Positions 22,460 to 36,150 of a stretch of DNA of 61,568 nucleotides are shown here, piece after piece. The position numbers and the translations under genes were made by a program. The notes under the pieces are model-generated. The model ran no database searches, had not been told where the DNA came from, and worked only from the letters and a program-made list of their open reading frames with translations. Source of the DNA: Phallus indusiatus (Eukaryota > Basidiomycota > Agaricomycetes > Phallales > Phallaceae); the NCBI GenBank assembly GCA_027605045.1, contig JAQFWX010000186.1, positions 1 through 61,568 of the forward strand. Reading direction: 5' to 3'. Position 1 is the first letter of the stretch; the number at the start of each line of letters is the position of its first letter.

Positions 22460-25400
22460 ATGGCTGCCGTCGCCGACTGGCAAATGGATTCAAATGAAAA
22501 CGCAACCGCTAATACTAACTCTGGCAATCCTACTGCTACTGCCGCTGCTGCTGCTGCTGCCAATGTCGCCGCCGCCAACGCCCAGCCCACTCACCAGGCT
22601 GCTCAGCACAACAGACTCTACCATTCCTCTGCTTCCTCATCGTCCTCGCCGTCCAACTCATCGTCTGTCCATCATTCACCCCCGTGGCAGCCCTCTCCCC
22701 AGGCTGCTCCCTTTTATCCCACCTACCCGTCGTTTTTTGCGCATCCCCCTGCTGCCTCTCCCACCCAGTTTTTCGATCCCAATCAGCAATTCGCCCAGTG
22801 GGCTTATCAGCAGATGATGTTCAACGCTCAGGCTCAAGCACAGGCACAGGCTCAGTTTCACCACGCTCAGGCTGCCGTGGCCGCTGCACAAGCTCAGCTA
22901 CTCGTGCAGCCAGCGACGCGTAGTGCAACTCCTCCTCACCAGCACCAGCAGCATCAGCTACCGTTGCCTGATCATTTTCCACGTTCGACTGAGCCCTTTC
23001 AGCCTTATCCGCGCCGTCCCCAACAGCGTCAACATTCCTTCCCCAACCAATCACCGTCCTCCTCCTCATCTTCGCCATCCCCGTCCCACCAGCAGCCAGA
23101 CAATCTTATTCACCATTACCCCGCAGTTCCTGCTCCCAATCCGCCATACGCGCGTGACGATGCTGCAGGCTCTTCGTCTTCTCTCAACTCAGGCAGCTCG
23201 GGTCGCAGCAGAAAGGGCTCAAACGCGTCCTCCCCATCTACCTCGGCCAACAACAACAACAACAGCAACAGCAACAATGGCAACACCAATACCAACAACG
23301 TGTCCCATGGTCGCACCGTCTCTTCCACTTCACGCACCTCTACCAACTCTGTCGAACGTCCTCCTAGCGTGAGATCGATATCTGTCCCATCCACCAATTC
23401 CGACGCCCGACGCCCCTCCAAGCCAAGTCCCTTAAGCCAGCCCGTCACCAATGCAGTGGCTTCTACTCCAAGCCCATCTCGCCACAGTTTCTCCAGTACT
23501 GTTCGTGCCGAATCACCGCCTACTCCCAAGTCTGCCGTAGCTTTCACCACGACCACAGCAAGCCAACAGGATTCCTCAGCCTCCATATCCACGGCAGTTC
23601 CTCCCGCCTCCTCATCTTCTAATTCAATATCCCCCCCTCCTGTACGTCCCACTCACCATAAGAAGCTCAGCATCAGCAAAGACGATAGCCAATTGGGCGA
23701 GCCTGCTACGGTACCTAGCGCAGCAATGGTGCGGTCTGGTGGTCTCAAAGGACGACTTCGTCGCGCCTTGTCTTTTAACGCCGCTTCCACCTTAGAAGGC
23801 AGCTCATCTGACAAACCGGGCGAAGACGAGAAGGATACTAAACTCAACTCTCGCAGGAAAGCACTTGCCAATGCTAATAAAAACAATGCCAGCTCATCAT
23901 CCTCGTCCTCGTCCCCGTTACCAGCTAGCAACAGCAGCAGCAGCAGTAATAGCAAGAGTAATACCCGTTTTGCTGCAGGTTTGCCAGATGAGGACGCACC
24001 GCCCAGTACACCGACAATAGACTCGCCCCAAGAATCGTCCAAGTCTTCTCGTCCTCGTCGGTCCCTCTTTAACAGCAGAATAAATGCCTCTACGGACAAC
24101 ATATCCCTTTCTTCGACCGTTTCAAGCGCTAGCGTCATGATTCGAAAACTGGGCAGTCTGAGCGTTGGCAAACTGGCACGAAAGAATAGTCTTATGAGCA
24201 TCACCAGCCTATTTAAAGACAAGAAAGGCAATAGTGCCAATGGCAGCGGTAGTGCCTCCCAAGCTAGCGTAACACACGCCACTGCTGAGGTTGATCGCAT
24301 GGGTGTCGACGGTTTAAGTCCCGCGGCTGAGATCGTCAGGCAGCATACCTTAAAGGTTAAGAAGAACGAAGAAGCCGCTGCTGCCAGAAAGAAGGCCGAA
24401 GAGGAACGAGTAAGACAACAGCAACAGCAACAGGCTTCCGAGGATAGCGTCACCGTCTGGGAAAGAGGAACAACGAATAAGAAAGGCAAAAGGATAGGTG
24501 AATATGTGTATGACGAGGACGATGATGACGAGGCTAATCAGTATCAATTCCATCGAGACCCCGCCGACAGTGGTAGTGATAATGATAGTGACGGCACTCA
24601 TAGCGGTCATGGTCATAGCCAAAGAGACATTGAACGGATTTCACGTGGATGGCAAGACCTGGATCTTGACGACGACGAAGACGTTACGATCAGAGTTAAT
24701 CAACATCCTCAAATTCATTCCCAATCGAGCGGAATGAATACTCAGAATAGCCAGGTGCGTTCCGGTCTTTTTTTTTCTTATTACTTTTATAATTAATCCA
24801 ATATATCAACACGATAATTTACTGTTTAGATTATGCTTCCTATCACCGAGCAGGATGACGAAACATGGGCGGTTGGCATTCGCCGGAGCCTTGAACGTAT
24901 GAAACGTCCGGCGAAAGGGATCTTGAGAAGTATGTCTTTTCCATTTTGTCGGTCGAACGTTGTACCATAACATTTTTGTCTTCTTCAGATGCAGACCACA
25001 ATCAGGAACATGTCCTTCTATCAATGCAGACTCCTTCAACCGGTACGAAATACCTTAACACATTGCATTATCTTCTTCTCATTCAACTGCAACAGATGCT
25101 GCGCCGGTGCCGCTAGTTCGGTACCGTTCCAATTCGTACAACCACGGATCCGTCAATGAACCTGGCCCATTAGCAAGGATTCCAGACCCCGATCCGGACC
25201 ACATTGACGGTTTACAACACCACCGCGAAAAAAGTGGTATCAACGGCGATCACCTACCCGCTTTCACATTTGAAGATGCTCACATTCCGCCGAGATCGTC
25301 CAGTCCGGGCAACGTGAGTGTAAATAGCACGGGTCACGGCGTGTTTAATCTGCCCGTCAACTCTTCCGCGCCTGTACTTTCTACCTTCGCATCCCACTCT

Positions 25401-25697
25401 AACAACGCGACAACTATTCGCCCCAAAGGCTCGCAGAAAAAGCTCGCCTTTGCGGCTAACTTATCCATATACGATACATTCTCTGCGGCGGTGTACGATA
25501 GAAGAAGTGAACCTGCCACATGTAATCGGCTAACGCCTGCGCTAGCCCAAAGGATCAAGGAAGAACTTAATTCATACAAGATGGAAGAGATGGAGGTGCA
25601 TGCGTTGAGTCGGGGACAGTAAGTCGTTTTCTTTTTAGCCATGAATCTTGTAAACTCTAAACCCTTCTTTTTTTTCAGCACGCAGTTTTTCGTTTGA
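22460..25697 (+). CDS. BNI4-like low-complexity protein, putative PP1 (Glc7) regulatory/targeting subunit
   Basis: Five exons, 22460-24754, 24830-24929, 24989-25042, 25096-25618 and 25679-25697, give 996 residues. Most of the protein is disordered Ser/Ala/Gln/Asn/Pro-rich sequence. The conserved end contains KKLAFA, which could be the protein phosphatase 1 docking motif, then IYDTF, VYDRRSEPATCNRLTP, and AQRIKEELNSYKMEEMEVH closing with HTQFFV. That end is what I recall from Bni4/Afr1-type fungal proteins, which bring PP1 to septins and direct chitin deposition at the neck. It sits head-to-head with a CDC3 septin, its expected partner. Alternative: another PP1-binding scaffold. The final seven codons are on a 19-bp exon. 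Confidence 0.62.
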
Positions 25698-27863
25698 AAG
25701 AACATCTCGTTTTACCCTCTCGCCCGTCCATGAAATTTTGGTCTGCCTGTTTCTTTTTGTTAATATATGTTTCTCGGGTCTTCACAATCGATAAAAAAAA
25801 CCATACCAACGCATCATTATCTTCATCAAGACAGACCATCATTACATTTGCTCATCTATATCTACCTATACCAAACTTCCTTTCACATCAATGATGACTC
25901 CCCTCCCTTTCCCTTTCTATATTCTTTTATGGACTTTTTCTTCTTCTCTTCTCTTTTCCTTTCCTTTCTGTGTTGTGTTCTTTGCCTTTAAACCCTTCCA
26001 CAAAACGTAATCCTATTATTTTCCTTTCGAAACCCTTTTCAGCCGGCATCGTTACCTCTCGTCCCTTAATTGCAGTTGTTACATTTCTTTACAGAAGACA
26101 AGGAAATGTTCCTGACGATATTCATGGCACGATAGTTCCCAAGCTTCTTAACAATCCAAGATTGGGGGCAAAAACTTTTCAAAATCCGCTTACAATCTCG
26201 GCTTATGACCATCCCTGACTTCTCCGTATGCCTTATGTCTATGCAATTGCCTACGTCTATGCTTAAGTCAACTCTTATACGCACCCTCTTAACCCACTTG
26301 ATACCTGATTTCGATGAACTCTCGATTCTTCATCAATCATACCAAAAATAAACATGACGACTCTTCCAAAACGGCATTGCGCTTCTTTCAACTCTACGTG
26401 GTTGGTAATAGGAGACATTTCAGGAGATCTCACTGGTACCACTAAACAAAAAGATACAAGCATACGAATTCTTCATCTTTTTTCAACTTTCGGTCATAGT
26501 TTTTCCGTCTCTCAAACTTTGTCGACCGTGTGGATGGATATGATTTTCTCATCTCCCATATATCCTGTCTTTTCAAATTCCCCTTTCGGTCTTATTTCCT
26601 TTCGCAACGGTGTGGGTTGACACATCCTTTCGATCGGATATAAAACGTACTGCTCGCGGTATTTCTTCCAAGGAAGCAGTCTTTTTTTCTCGCTAAAAAG
26701 TACGAACGCTGCAAGGTCACTAAATCTCATTTCTTCTCTTCGGCTTTAAACACCGTTTTATGAGATGTTCCGAACCGCTATATCTTCAAATCTATGGTGG
26801 CTATCTTTTACTTTCCATTTCCCCTTCGCCTGTTTCCGCTCTTTTTCTCATCAACCTTCCCATCAACCCTTTCGTGATTCTCCATCGATTCATTCTCTTT
26901 TCTGGCTTTGAAAATTTTTTGGATCATGAGTCTCGTGCCTTCCACTCTTCTCTTTTGCCTGTGTAGTTTACGACGCTTGCATACACTTCTTTACTGTATT
27001 GCAATGTTTGGGGAGATTTAGATAGATACCTTACTCCGCCTCGGATCATCATTTTGCGACTCCAGCTTTTTTTTTCACGTTGTCCATTACTGGTTGCTGG
27101 TTTTGACACATGTTTAGCCGGGGTGCGTTATCTCTGTCCATTAAGCAGCTACACGGTCTTGATGCGTTTGTTTTAGGCGAGATGATGGGACGGATAAGCT
27201 GAGCACTTCTGCTTCCTCCCGCAGAAATCCGGACATAGTCGCCGCCAAACACTCGAAACAAAAGCCAATGGAACGCATTTTTTCAAATTCTAATCACAAT
27301 AAAACTTGGAACTTGGAATTCATATCGAAGTTCTTAGCCTGCCTTTTCTTTCACCCTTTCTTTCACCCTTTCTTTCACCTTTTCTTTCACTTTTTTTTGA
27401 TATATCATTGGGCTGGGTCCGTTCTCAGGAGAAAAAGCAGTTCCGTCATACATATAGAACCGTGCTTCTTCTTTTGTTGATCATTGATGATTATGATGAT
27501 TATTCTGTAGATAAAGATCTGTATTATACGCGTCTGCGAACAAAATTCCAATATTTAACAAGAACTTCTTTTTGTTTAAATCTTTTTATTTGAGAAAAAC
27601 ACTACGTCCGTAAATTTGTACCTACACCGCAATTTTTTTTTAGAAAAAAAAACCATAATAACAGTGAACTAATCAACCTAAGGGTGAAAGCAATATAAGT
27701 AGTGTGTATTTTTAGACTTTCGATACCAATAAAAAAATATCAGTGGACATATGTATATTACAATCGTTGGGAATAGACGCGTGGTGTTCGTAAGATGACA
27801 GAGGAACCTGCATTTTTTTCTATAATTGCTAGATGTATATGTGCATAGCATACCCAGTACGAA
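25698..27863. other. Long T-rich intergenic region between convergent genes
   Basis: About 2.2 kb, pyrimidine-rich on the plus strand, with a 12-bp-period repeat of CTTTCTTTCACC at 27338-27390. Short open frames on both strands lack splice extensions and recognisable domains. It is unusually long for this block and may hold a long 3' UTR or a noncoding RNA; neither is shown. Confidence 0.4.
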
Positions 27864-30800
27864 TCATTCCCATGAGGGTAATGTGCTGTAAACACTTGAT
27901 TTGCCATTTGTTCTGGCAGGGCTTGATGGTGACCAAACCGGAGAAGTGGGGCTGTAGGCTGGGGACGCGGGGGCTAAAAAGAACGGAATAAATCAATTTG
28001 TCTACACCTTCCGAACAAGAACGTTACTTACAATATGTAGGCGCTGAAGGATCAAGCAATTTAGATTCTGAACGAAAAAGATCAAGACTTGACTCACAAG
28101 TTGGAGAATATGCTGGTGATGTGGGAGCTTCAGAAAACATGAGATTAGATCTTCCCGATAACCAGATATATAATTACTTACAATATTTAGGAGATGTAGG
28201 AGACGCTAACGGTGACGTAGGTGAATATTTAGGTGAAGTAGGGGACGCATGTGCGGGAGCTAGCATGGTGACTCAGTCAGGAGTTCGAGAGATAGGAAGA
28301 GACAAGTAGCTTACAAGCTAGATTTTCAGAAAATAATTGAGAGAAGGATTAGTACAAATGGACGAAAGTGATAAGGAAGAATACTTGCTTGGTGAATCTA
28401 CGGAGACGACATTAGTAGTTGAAAATCATAGCTAAAAAAGATAGGCTTACAGCGTGGGGAAGCGGGACTAAACGATGGGCTTGTTGGGGAATATCTCGGA
28501 GACGTTGGGCTAAACGAGGGACTTGTGGGTGAGTATCGTGGGGATGTAGGGCTGAATGATGGTGATTGTGGACTGTAACGAGGAGAAGTTGGGGAAAATG
28601 TAGGAGAAGTAGGAGAGTAGCGAGGGCTAGTAGGCGAGTATCCCGGAGAAGTCAAATTCAGTGCGGGTGAAGTAGGAGAGTAAGTGGGAGAGGTTGCACC
28701 ACGAGAACGATCATAAAATGGCGAAGTAGCATAAGGAGACGTAGCAAAGGGCGAAGTTGCTGCGGCTCCGAATGGTGATTGCGGAACGTATGGCGACGTG
28801 GGGGAATATGCATTTGGAGACGATGGACTATACGCTGGCCCTGCCGGCGACATTCCACCAGCACCCAGAGGACTTTGACCGAAACCAAGGTACTGGTAAT
28901 TGGCGGTTTCTTCTCCACCACTAGCTGCAAGGGGCGAGAAAGCGGCTGCGTCACCCTTGAACGATGAATCAACCCACATCGGCGAATTACTGTCGTACGG
29001 GGTCATAGCCACGGGCCCGGGTGTCATGGCACCATCGGCGTGGGCGGTGAGTAAGGTGTCCGCCTGAAGACGGGAGTCCACGATAACATCCTTTAACATA
29101 TCCATGTCAAGAGCAACATCAAATGCCCCAGTTCCCATGGGCGCCATCTGACCAAATAGTACGTTTTCTGCGATACCATGACAATCGTCTTTTTCACCAA
29201 TGGCAGCAGCCTCCATCAAAATCTCCACTGTTTCTTCGAAAGAACATCTCATCAAGGCACCCGTTTCTGCACGATTAATACCATGTCGAGTGATAGCCAT
29301 CAGAGATCCTCGATGGGTCATGAGGTCACAAAGTAAAGCGAGGTGGCGGAAATTGACATAAGAACCATCAAACTCGATGACGGACCGCAACTCTCTCAAT
29401 AAAGCAGCCCGGGCGGCTTCGATACCCAATACTTTGAATATCTCGACGCAGCTGTTTGAGTATGTTCTGCAGAAGTCAACTCCCTCGATGCACATGACCT
29501 TCTTCAAGTTGACACCGTCAGTCTCCAAAACCCACTCCTTGTCACCCTTAGTATCAATGACTCCTTCAGACGAAATCGTGACTTTGTCATGCTTAATCAA
29601 AAAGACACGGCGAATATCATCGACGCCGCGAAGACTGACAGAGTTAAGCATAGTGTTCTCCAGCTGACGAAGGAACATGTCCTCCTCAACAGCTGCCACG
29701 CCCTCTTCGTCCTTATCCATACTCCCAAGTACACGACAACGAATGATCAATTTCTCAGAATTGTCTTCACTCCATATGGCAAAAAGATCCTGTGCGAAAC
29801 TGTCGGCAATCCGACTCGCCACGAAACTCATGTCAAGTTTCCTGTCCAACATTTTGGCTCGATCTAATTCAAGACGGAGAAGCCAGGGCGACTGCATATG
29901 TAGTTGGCTTTCAATGTTTGGATCTGGAATTGCAAAGAACGCTTCCACGAAATCCCTGTCCTCGTCAATTATAGTGGCGGTCGGGTCGGGATCGTACCAG
30001 ATCTCTACTGCTGCAGTAACAGTACGAAGTGAGGTATAAGCGAGTTCCGTTTGAACGGCTTTGGCTTGGTCATCGTCTTTGGCTCGATCGGGGGTCAGAT
30101 AAACGGTTAACGACGGCGTCTTGATATTTGTTGCGACGTTGATGATTTCCTTCAATCGAGGTACACCCAACGTGACGTTCTTTGAAGCGACACCTGCATA
30201 GTGGAAAGTGTTCAACGTCATTTGTGTGGCTGGTTCACCAATAGATTGCGCTGCCAGTGTCCCGCACATCTCTCCAGGATTAACAGTTGATTGATTGAAC
30301 TTCGTTTCTACTTCACCCAACACCCATTCGAACGCTTCTCGGTTCAAGTGGTATTCTTCTAGCACGGGTCGAGTTGCAAACGTTGACCGAAGGAGTATGT
30401 TAAACAACAGTGTTGCGTTGTCCTGCATTTCACGGCTGATGACATCGTCGCCACGGACAATGATAAGCCTGGAAGATAATGCTTTTACTGAATCGATGAT
30501 GTAAGCGGGGAGGAGGTCACTGGGTTTCCGACGGTCTATGTGAAAAATCTGCTGCGAATTCTGCACAATTCGTCGAAGATTCACAGGTAGATAGTGCGGC
30601 CGAGTTGCATCGTTGGCTGTAAAGACGAAGTCCCGGAGGATGCGACGGTCTTCAACCAATTGATTCCATTCCTCATCCAATTTGGTCTGCAATTCAATCG
30701 AACTATCGTCCAACCCGAACTGCAGGGTACCAGGCAAAAACCCTTTGGTAGGCTCTGTCACATCGACTCGGTATCGTCGCTCGAAGGCCCGATTGCTGAG

Positions 30801-33800
30801 ATGGAACGTTTCTATTGATTGTCGTTCGATGAAGGCACCGTCGATCCCGTCTTCTCCGTAACTGAATTGGATTAAATCGCCCAGAGAATTGCGCACAGTT
30901 CCATCGTAGCAGACCATCACATCTTCCAAGGCTTTTACCAGACGACGCTGAATATAACCAGTCTCGGCTGTCTTGACAGCCGTATCGATTAGACCTTCTC
31001 GACCAGCCATAGCGTGGAAGAAGAATTCCTGAGGAGTAAGACCACGAAGATAAGAGTTTTCGACGAAGCCTCGAGCTTCAGCGGAGAAGTCGTCTTTGCA
31101 GAAGTGAGGAAGTGTACGATGTTTGAAACCGAATGGAATCCGTTTTCCTTCGACACTTTGTTGTCCCACACAGACAGCCATCTGCGAGATGTTAATGAAA
31201 GAACCCTTGGAACCAGCTGTTACCATCTGCTTGACATTGTTGTCCTCTTTCAGACTTTTTTGAACTTCCTGCCCAGTCTCGTCTCGAGCCACGTTCAGCT
31301 CTCTGTTGACTTTGCTTTCGAAAGACTCTCTTATAGTCATACCGGGCGACGGACGAAGACGGTCTTGGTAGGCCTCTTGAAGAATGTCTTGCACCTTGGT
31401 CTTGGCTTCGGTAATACGATGTTTGATGATAAGCATAGTACGCTTATCCGCAATAGTATCGCCAATACCAATACTGAATCCGTTGTGAAATAGCCAATAA
31501 TTAACGATCCATTGAATGCCAGTGAACAATGTAACGCAAGCCTCTGGTCCCTTCTCGCGGAAAACAACGTGAATCAAACCACCCTGGGAGGCACCGACAG
31601 TCTTTTTCTCCACGATTCCGTATATTATATCACCGTTTTCGACTAGAATGCCGTCATCGAAGACAGGATTTGGAGACCGATCGTCGGCGTTCCGGGAAAT
31701 GTTGATACCTCGAGGAATGGCCATACTGAGTACCTGTTTACCGGTCCACAAGGGTTTGGGTTTAATTATGGCCGGTGTAGGAATTGTACCATCCCAATTA
31801 GGTACCCAGAGTAATATATTTTGTACTTGACTCCAATCCAAGAATGAATCTCGCAATGTGAATTTTCTGATACCGCAAAGGGTATCTTGAACAATACCCA
31901 TGACAGGTTTGTTGGCTTGAGGAGATATGATCTGACGTGGCACCCAAGCGACCTGGCTCAACTCTGCTCGAGTCTCTTCGCTCTGTGGAATGCTGGATAA
32001 CATTTAATCAGTGCTCAATGAAGTAGAAAACAGTACTTACTGCATATTCATCTCGTCACCGTCAAAATCAGCGTTGTAAGGTGGAGTGACGGACAAGTTT
32101 AACCGAAATGCTTTCAGCATAAAGAGTTAATTATAATATCTTAACAAAGGAAAAAAAACGACTCACTTGAATAAGGCATTAGTTTTACTCGATGACTCAT
32201 CATACTCATTTTATGAAGAGAGGGTTGACGATTAAATAGAACAAAGCTGCGGGAAATTAGTCCAGGACAAAGGAAAGGCAAATATAGCAACTCACTCTCC
32301 GTCTTTCAAATGCCGCTCTACAACCCATCCATAATTTAAGAAAGCATCTGCTCGTTTATTATGCCGCAAGTCGATTCGTTCACCCGTATCTCGAACTACG
32401 TAACGTGCTCCTGGATACTCCAAGGGACCATTTCGCACTAACTCTTGAAGATAGGCGATGTTGTATGGTGTAACTGATGAAGATCAGCCGATAAGTTGTA
32501 CTCCTAGGCACTTTCTACAATACCTCTTTCTGGATATGTCAAGGTCATGGCGATGCTCTTAGGCACACCGACTTCATCGAGAGCAATGTTCGGATCGCCA
32601 GTAATGACCGTTCTCGCCGAGAAATCCACACGCTTTCCCATTAGATTTCCACGTAGACGGCCCTCTTTTCCTTTTAGACGCGCACGGATCGCCTTCAGTG
32701 GACGCCCAGACTTTTGTAAAGCCTGGGGAATACCGGCAATGTCGTTGTCCATGTATGTGGCGACATGAAACTGTTGAAAGAATATCAGAAAAGATACAGT
32801 ACGTATAGAAATTGCATTACTTGGAGTAATTGCTCGAACTCTGATGTTACATGCGCCGGTACACCCTCCTGCTCGCACCGTCGAACATTAGCAGATGCTT
32901 TCACAATGTCCGTTAGCTTGAATGTCAGGTCATCTTCACTGCGCACTGTACCACCGTCTACGGCAATACTGGGTCGAACTGCGGGAGGCGGCACAGGGAG
33001 CACAGTAAGAATCATCCAGTCAGGACGTGCATATTCTTCGCTTAATCCCAGCAAAGCTATGTCGGAAGAAGGAATTTTCTTTAGAACATTCCAGCATTCG
33101 CTTGCCGTAAATGCTCGTTTTTCAGGTTGAGTAGATTTGACGTCCTACCGCGAACGGAATGTTCTTAAACCTTGGGTGTCATGACACTAGATTCGACTCA
33201 CCATATCATCCTCATCCTTTGTTTTCTTGTACTGCAGGTACAGCTTCAATCCCTCCTTTCGGATAACAGGCTGAACATGACCGCAACCACCGTGACCTTT
33301 TTTAGCACCTGTCGATTCATCGGGTACATCTGCTTCGTTCTCCTCAATTGCATCCAGTTCGCAGACAGTTTTTGATTTGCAGTAACTCCAAACCACATTC
33401 ATACGTGTTTTTGCGTCACGAGAATGCTTAACTTTCTCGGCGAAGGAGGGATCAGACTAAAACCATGGGTGTAGTGAAATAGGCGGGAAATCACGACACA
33501 GACCAAGGAAGAAAAAAAATATGAAAATGTATGTTAGCAATTGTTACGCGGACTCCCCATACGGGTTTAATTAAATATAAAACAAAAGAAGGGCCAAAAC
33601 GATTAGACAAAACGTAAGAAGAACATGCTTAGTTTTGCCGGTGAAGGTGTGCGTTTACTACCACAACAAAGGAGAACTTCCGTTAGAAGGTTCCTTTATC
33701 GGGTCAATCCATCTTGTTCGCACTCCTCGTTAAAGCCCCCCATTTCACCCGCATCGTGGGCCCAACCATAAGAAGTGTGTGCAGCGGTTGAACGCGGCGG

Positions 33801-34433
33801 TCAAGCGACCGAAGTCGCGCGCCCAACCCCACTTCAAAGGAAGGAGCTCCAACAACTTAAAAAGAAACGACTACGGGTTTGGGGTTCCCCTCAATGGGGA
33901 GAGCCCCCAGAAAATTTGGAGAGGTGGGGCGCGAAAACGAGTTGAGAGCAAAGGTAATGTCGACTCACAAGGTCGGCCTTGAGCTTGCCACAATTGACAC
34001 ATATACTCTCCAAGATCTTTTTCACTTTGACAATGAAACCTAGAGTACAACTGTTAATAACGCTACAACAAAATTTATGATTGCATCCCTTACCAATGTG
34101 AAAGACTGGTCTGGCCAATTCTATATGCCCGAAATGACCCGGACACTCTGACATCCCTTCACCGCACGTCTGACATTTGAAATTTCGATCTATGGTACCT
34201 AAACGAGGATCCATAAGCCCGCCGGTCTTGGGCTTATGTGTGCCTTCTTCCCATAATTCCGGATGTTCGACTTTTGCGACAGAGTATGCTTTCTACGGCA
34301 TGTTAGTGTAAAGCACAAAAACAGGTGGCATTACGCCTGAACTAACAATTTCCTCCGGGGATAAGATACTAAATTGAACTTCTTTGACCTGGCGAATAGG
34401 AGCTGCAGAGTACGCAAATTGATGACCCAACAT
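27864..34433 (-). CDS. RPB1: RNA polymerase II largest subunit RPB1
   Basis: Catalytic subunit of RNA polymerase II. Fifteen exons join in phase (complement of 34347-34433, 34094-34292, 33969-34039, 33202-33456, 32821-33144, 32524-32770, 32296-32473, 32167-32246, 32041-32110, 28451-31992, 28356-28397, 28182-28259, 28098-28127, 28032-28043, 27864-27973) to 1774 residues. N-terminal zinc clamp [20 protein letters not shown]; active-site [10 protein letters not shown] near residue 495; trigger loop/bridge region in the long exon ([19 protein letters not shown]). The C-terminal domain starts near 28950 with degenerate repeats, followed by YSPTSPR/FSPTSPR heptads, then five small exons ending [11 protein letters not shown]. 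Intron 3 is 512 nt while the others are about 50-75. The exon 11 to 12 join (donor GTACTA) is the least certain. Confidence 0.93.
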
Positions 34434-35287
34434 TGTGCAGTTACAGGAGGAAAGATGACGGCCAAATGTAATGAAAGTAGTGCCAAAAGTCTTACAAAAA
34501 CCGGCGAAAAAATTCTATGTCAATATGAAAGTAACCCAAACACAGCGAATCTCGGTTTATGAATCGAAAATAGACCTAAAACAAAGAGATGTACGGTGGG
34601 AGGGCACGAGGTGGCACCGAAGTTTGCAAGCCGACTTGACGTAACAAAGCCGTAAAACCAGTAGAAACGCGTTGGTAAAATCCTATAAACCCGTTTGATT
34701 TACTTCGAATAAGGCAAGTCCGATACTACAGGGCCTAAGAGGTGGGGATGATGAACGTCGCGACGAGGACGCCTGCTTGTTTCTTATTTTTAAATCTCCG
34801 CTCAAAAAAAAAAACCATCATGATCCTGTGGTTCCGTGGCCACTAACTCCATCATTGAAAATTAAGCTCACTTGACTTTAGTGTGTTCCATGGCGTATGT
34901 TTATCTGAGTAGCTTTCCATGGAGCATGCGCAGTTTGCTTGATGTTGCTATGTTAAAGAGATTCCAGGTCGCGGCGCTGACTCCAATGCCACCATCTTCC
35001 TCGCAAAAGCTAGTTTTTACTTTCAACTTGTCGGAATTGAGAATATACTCTTTTCAGATTGTAAACGTATAATATCTGAAGATATTTCTAATGCACCCGC
35101 CTGAGAAACAGGATAAAAAGTCCTTTCGCAGATGGGGGCTTACGTAATCCGATTCACCCTCAAGCCTCCTAACTCTACCCCAAGTCTCCCTCGGATCCCC
35201 ATATTAATCTTACTTCCGGGTCAATTCCACCTCCTTGTCATTATTATCATTATTGTACCAGGCATCCTTCACACTTTTTTTGCTGGA
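34434..35287. promoter_or_regulatory. Divergent intergenic region RPB1/ISA1
   Basis: 854 bp between the RPB1 start (minus) and the ISA1 start (plus). No supported gene. A poly-A run lies at about 34805. An upstream open extension of ISA1 back to 35132 has no ATG and is not preferred. Confidence 0.45.
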
Positions 35288-36150
35288 ATGGCCATTAGTT
35301 TGTCAGGATCACACACAATGACGAGCCTCTCCCATCCCACCTCTTTATGGTTATTCTTTCGACCCACAACTTGCCGACGATTCTTGAGAACCAAAGCATG
35401 GAGTCGTAGATTAACAATTCACTCAGGGCTGGACTTGTATCCGCCACGCTTGCAGCATCATCCACGCTTCCGGTATAACTCAACTATGGTATCACACTCA
35501 CATTCAAGCCGTTCGAAGGAGCCACCATTAGCTGATTCACCTCCGGTTGTTATTCCGAAATGGGACGAGGGAATGTCGGGTGTGGCATCAAGCTCAGAGT
35601 CTGCAAATAGAACAGCTAGACAAGTGCCACCCGAGGCAGACAGAGCAAAGTCATCTGTACAGGCACAAAACTCAGCGCAGCAGCCAGCCGTGTCCCGATC
35701 CCGACTACGGCCCAGTAAAGCTGCTATAAGTCTGGTGAGTCAAATGCACTCGGTTCCACGCTACTTTATGTGTTAATATACATACGCAGACTCCCGCTGC
35801 TGTTTCTCGCCTCCGGACACTCGTAAGCGGCCCTACACCGCAACTCATCCGTATAGGCGTACGAAATAAAGGCTGCGCCGGCATGTCATATCATCTTGAT
35901 TACGTCGAAGGTCCTAGCAAGTTCGACGAAGTTGTGGAACAAGATGGGGTCAAGGTGCTTATAGACAGCAAGGCATTATTTTCAATTATTGGGAGCGAGA
36001 TGGACTGGAAAGAGGATAAATTAAGGTGCGAACGCCCTTTAGTCACTAATCTTGACGTCAGAGTTTAATATTCTGTCTAGCTCAAAATTTGCGTTTAAGA
36101 ATCCAAATATCAAAGATGCCTGCGGGTGCGGGGAGTCCTTTAACATCTAA
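35288..36150 (+). CDS. ISA1: Mitochondrial iron-sulfur cluster assembly protein ISA1 (A-type/IscA family)
   Basis: Scaffold or carrier needed for [4Fe-4S] cluster maturation in mitochondria. Exons 35288-35734, 35790-36025 and 36081-36150 give 250 residues. The first exon encodes a long Arg/Ser-rich leader (second in-frame ATG at 35318 gives MTSLSHPTSLWLFF with CRRFLRTKAWSRR), fitting a matrix-targeting signal, then a disordered linker. The conserved domain begins TPAAVSRLRTLV, with GVRNKGCAGMSYHLDY (first Cys) and ends DACGCGESFNI (the CGC pair), the three ligand cysteines of the family. Either ATG could be the start. It shares a divergent promoter region with RPB1. Confidence 0.88.

Noticed and set aside
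23653..24489. 278-residue minus-strand open frame opposite the BNI4-like gene
   Set aside because: It is the complement of Ser/Asn-rich coding sequence (Leu-rich runs), with no start context, introns or homologous text.
27338..27390. CTTTCTTTCACC repeat as a coding repeat (frames FHPFFHPFF)
   Set aside because: Simple tandem repeat in an intergenic T-rich stretch with no supporting exon structure.
27998..28309. Plus-strand frame with repeated GDVG/YLQY text
   Set aside because: It is the antisense of the RPB1 heptad repeats and their introns.
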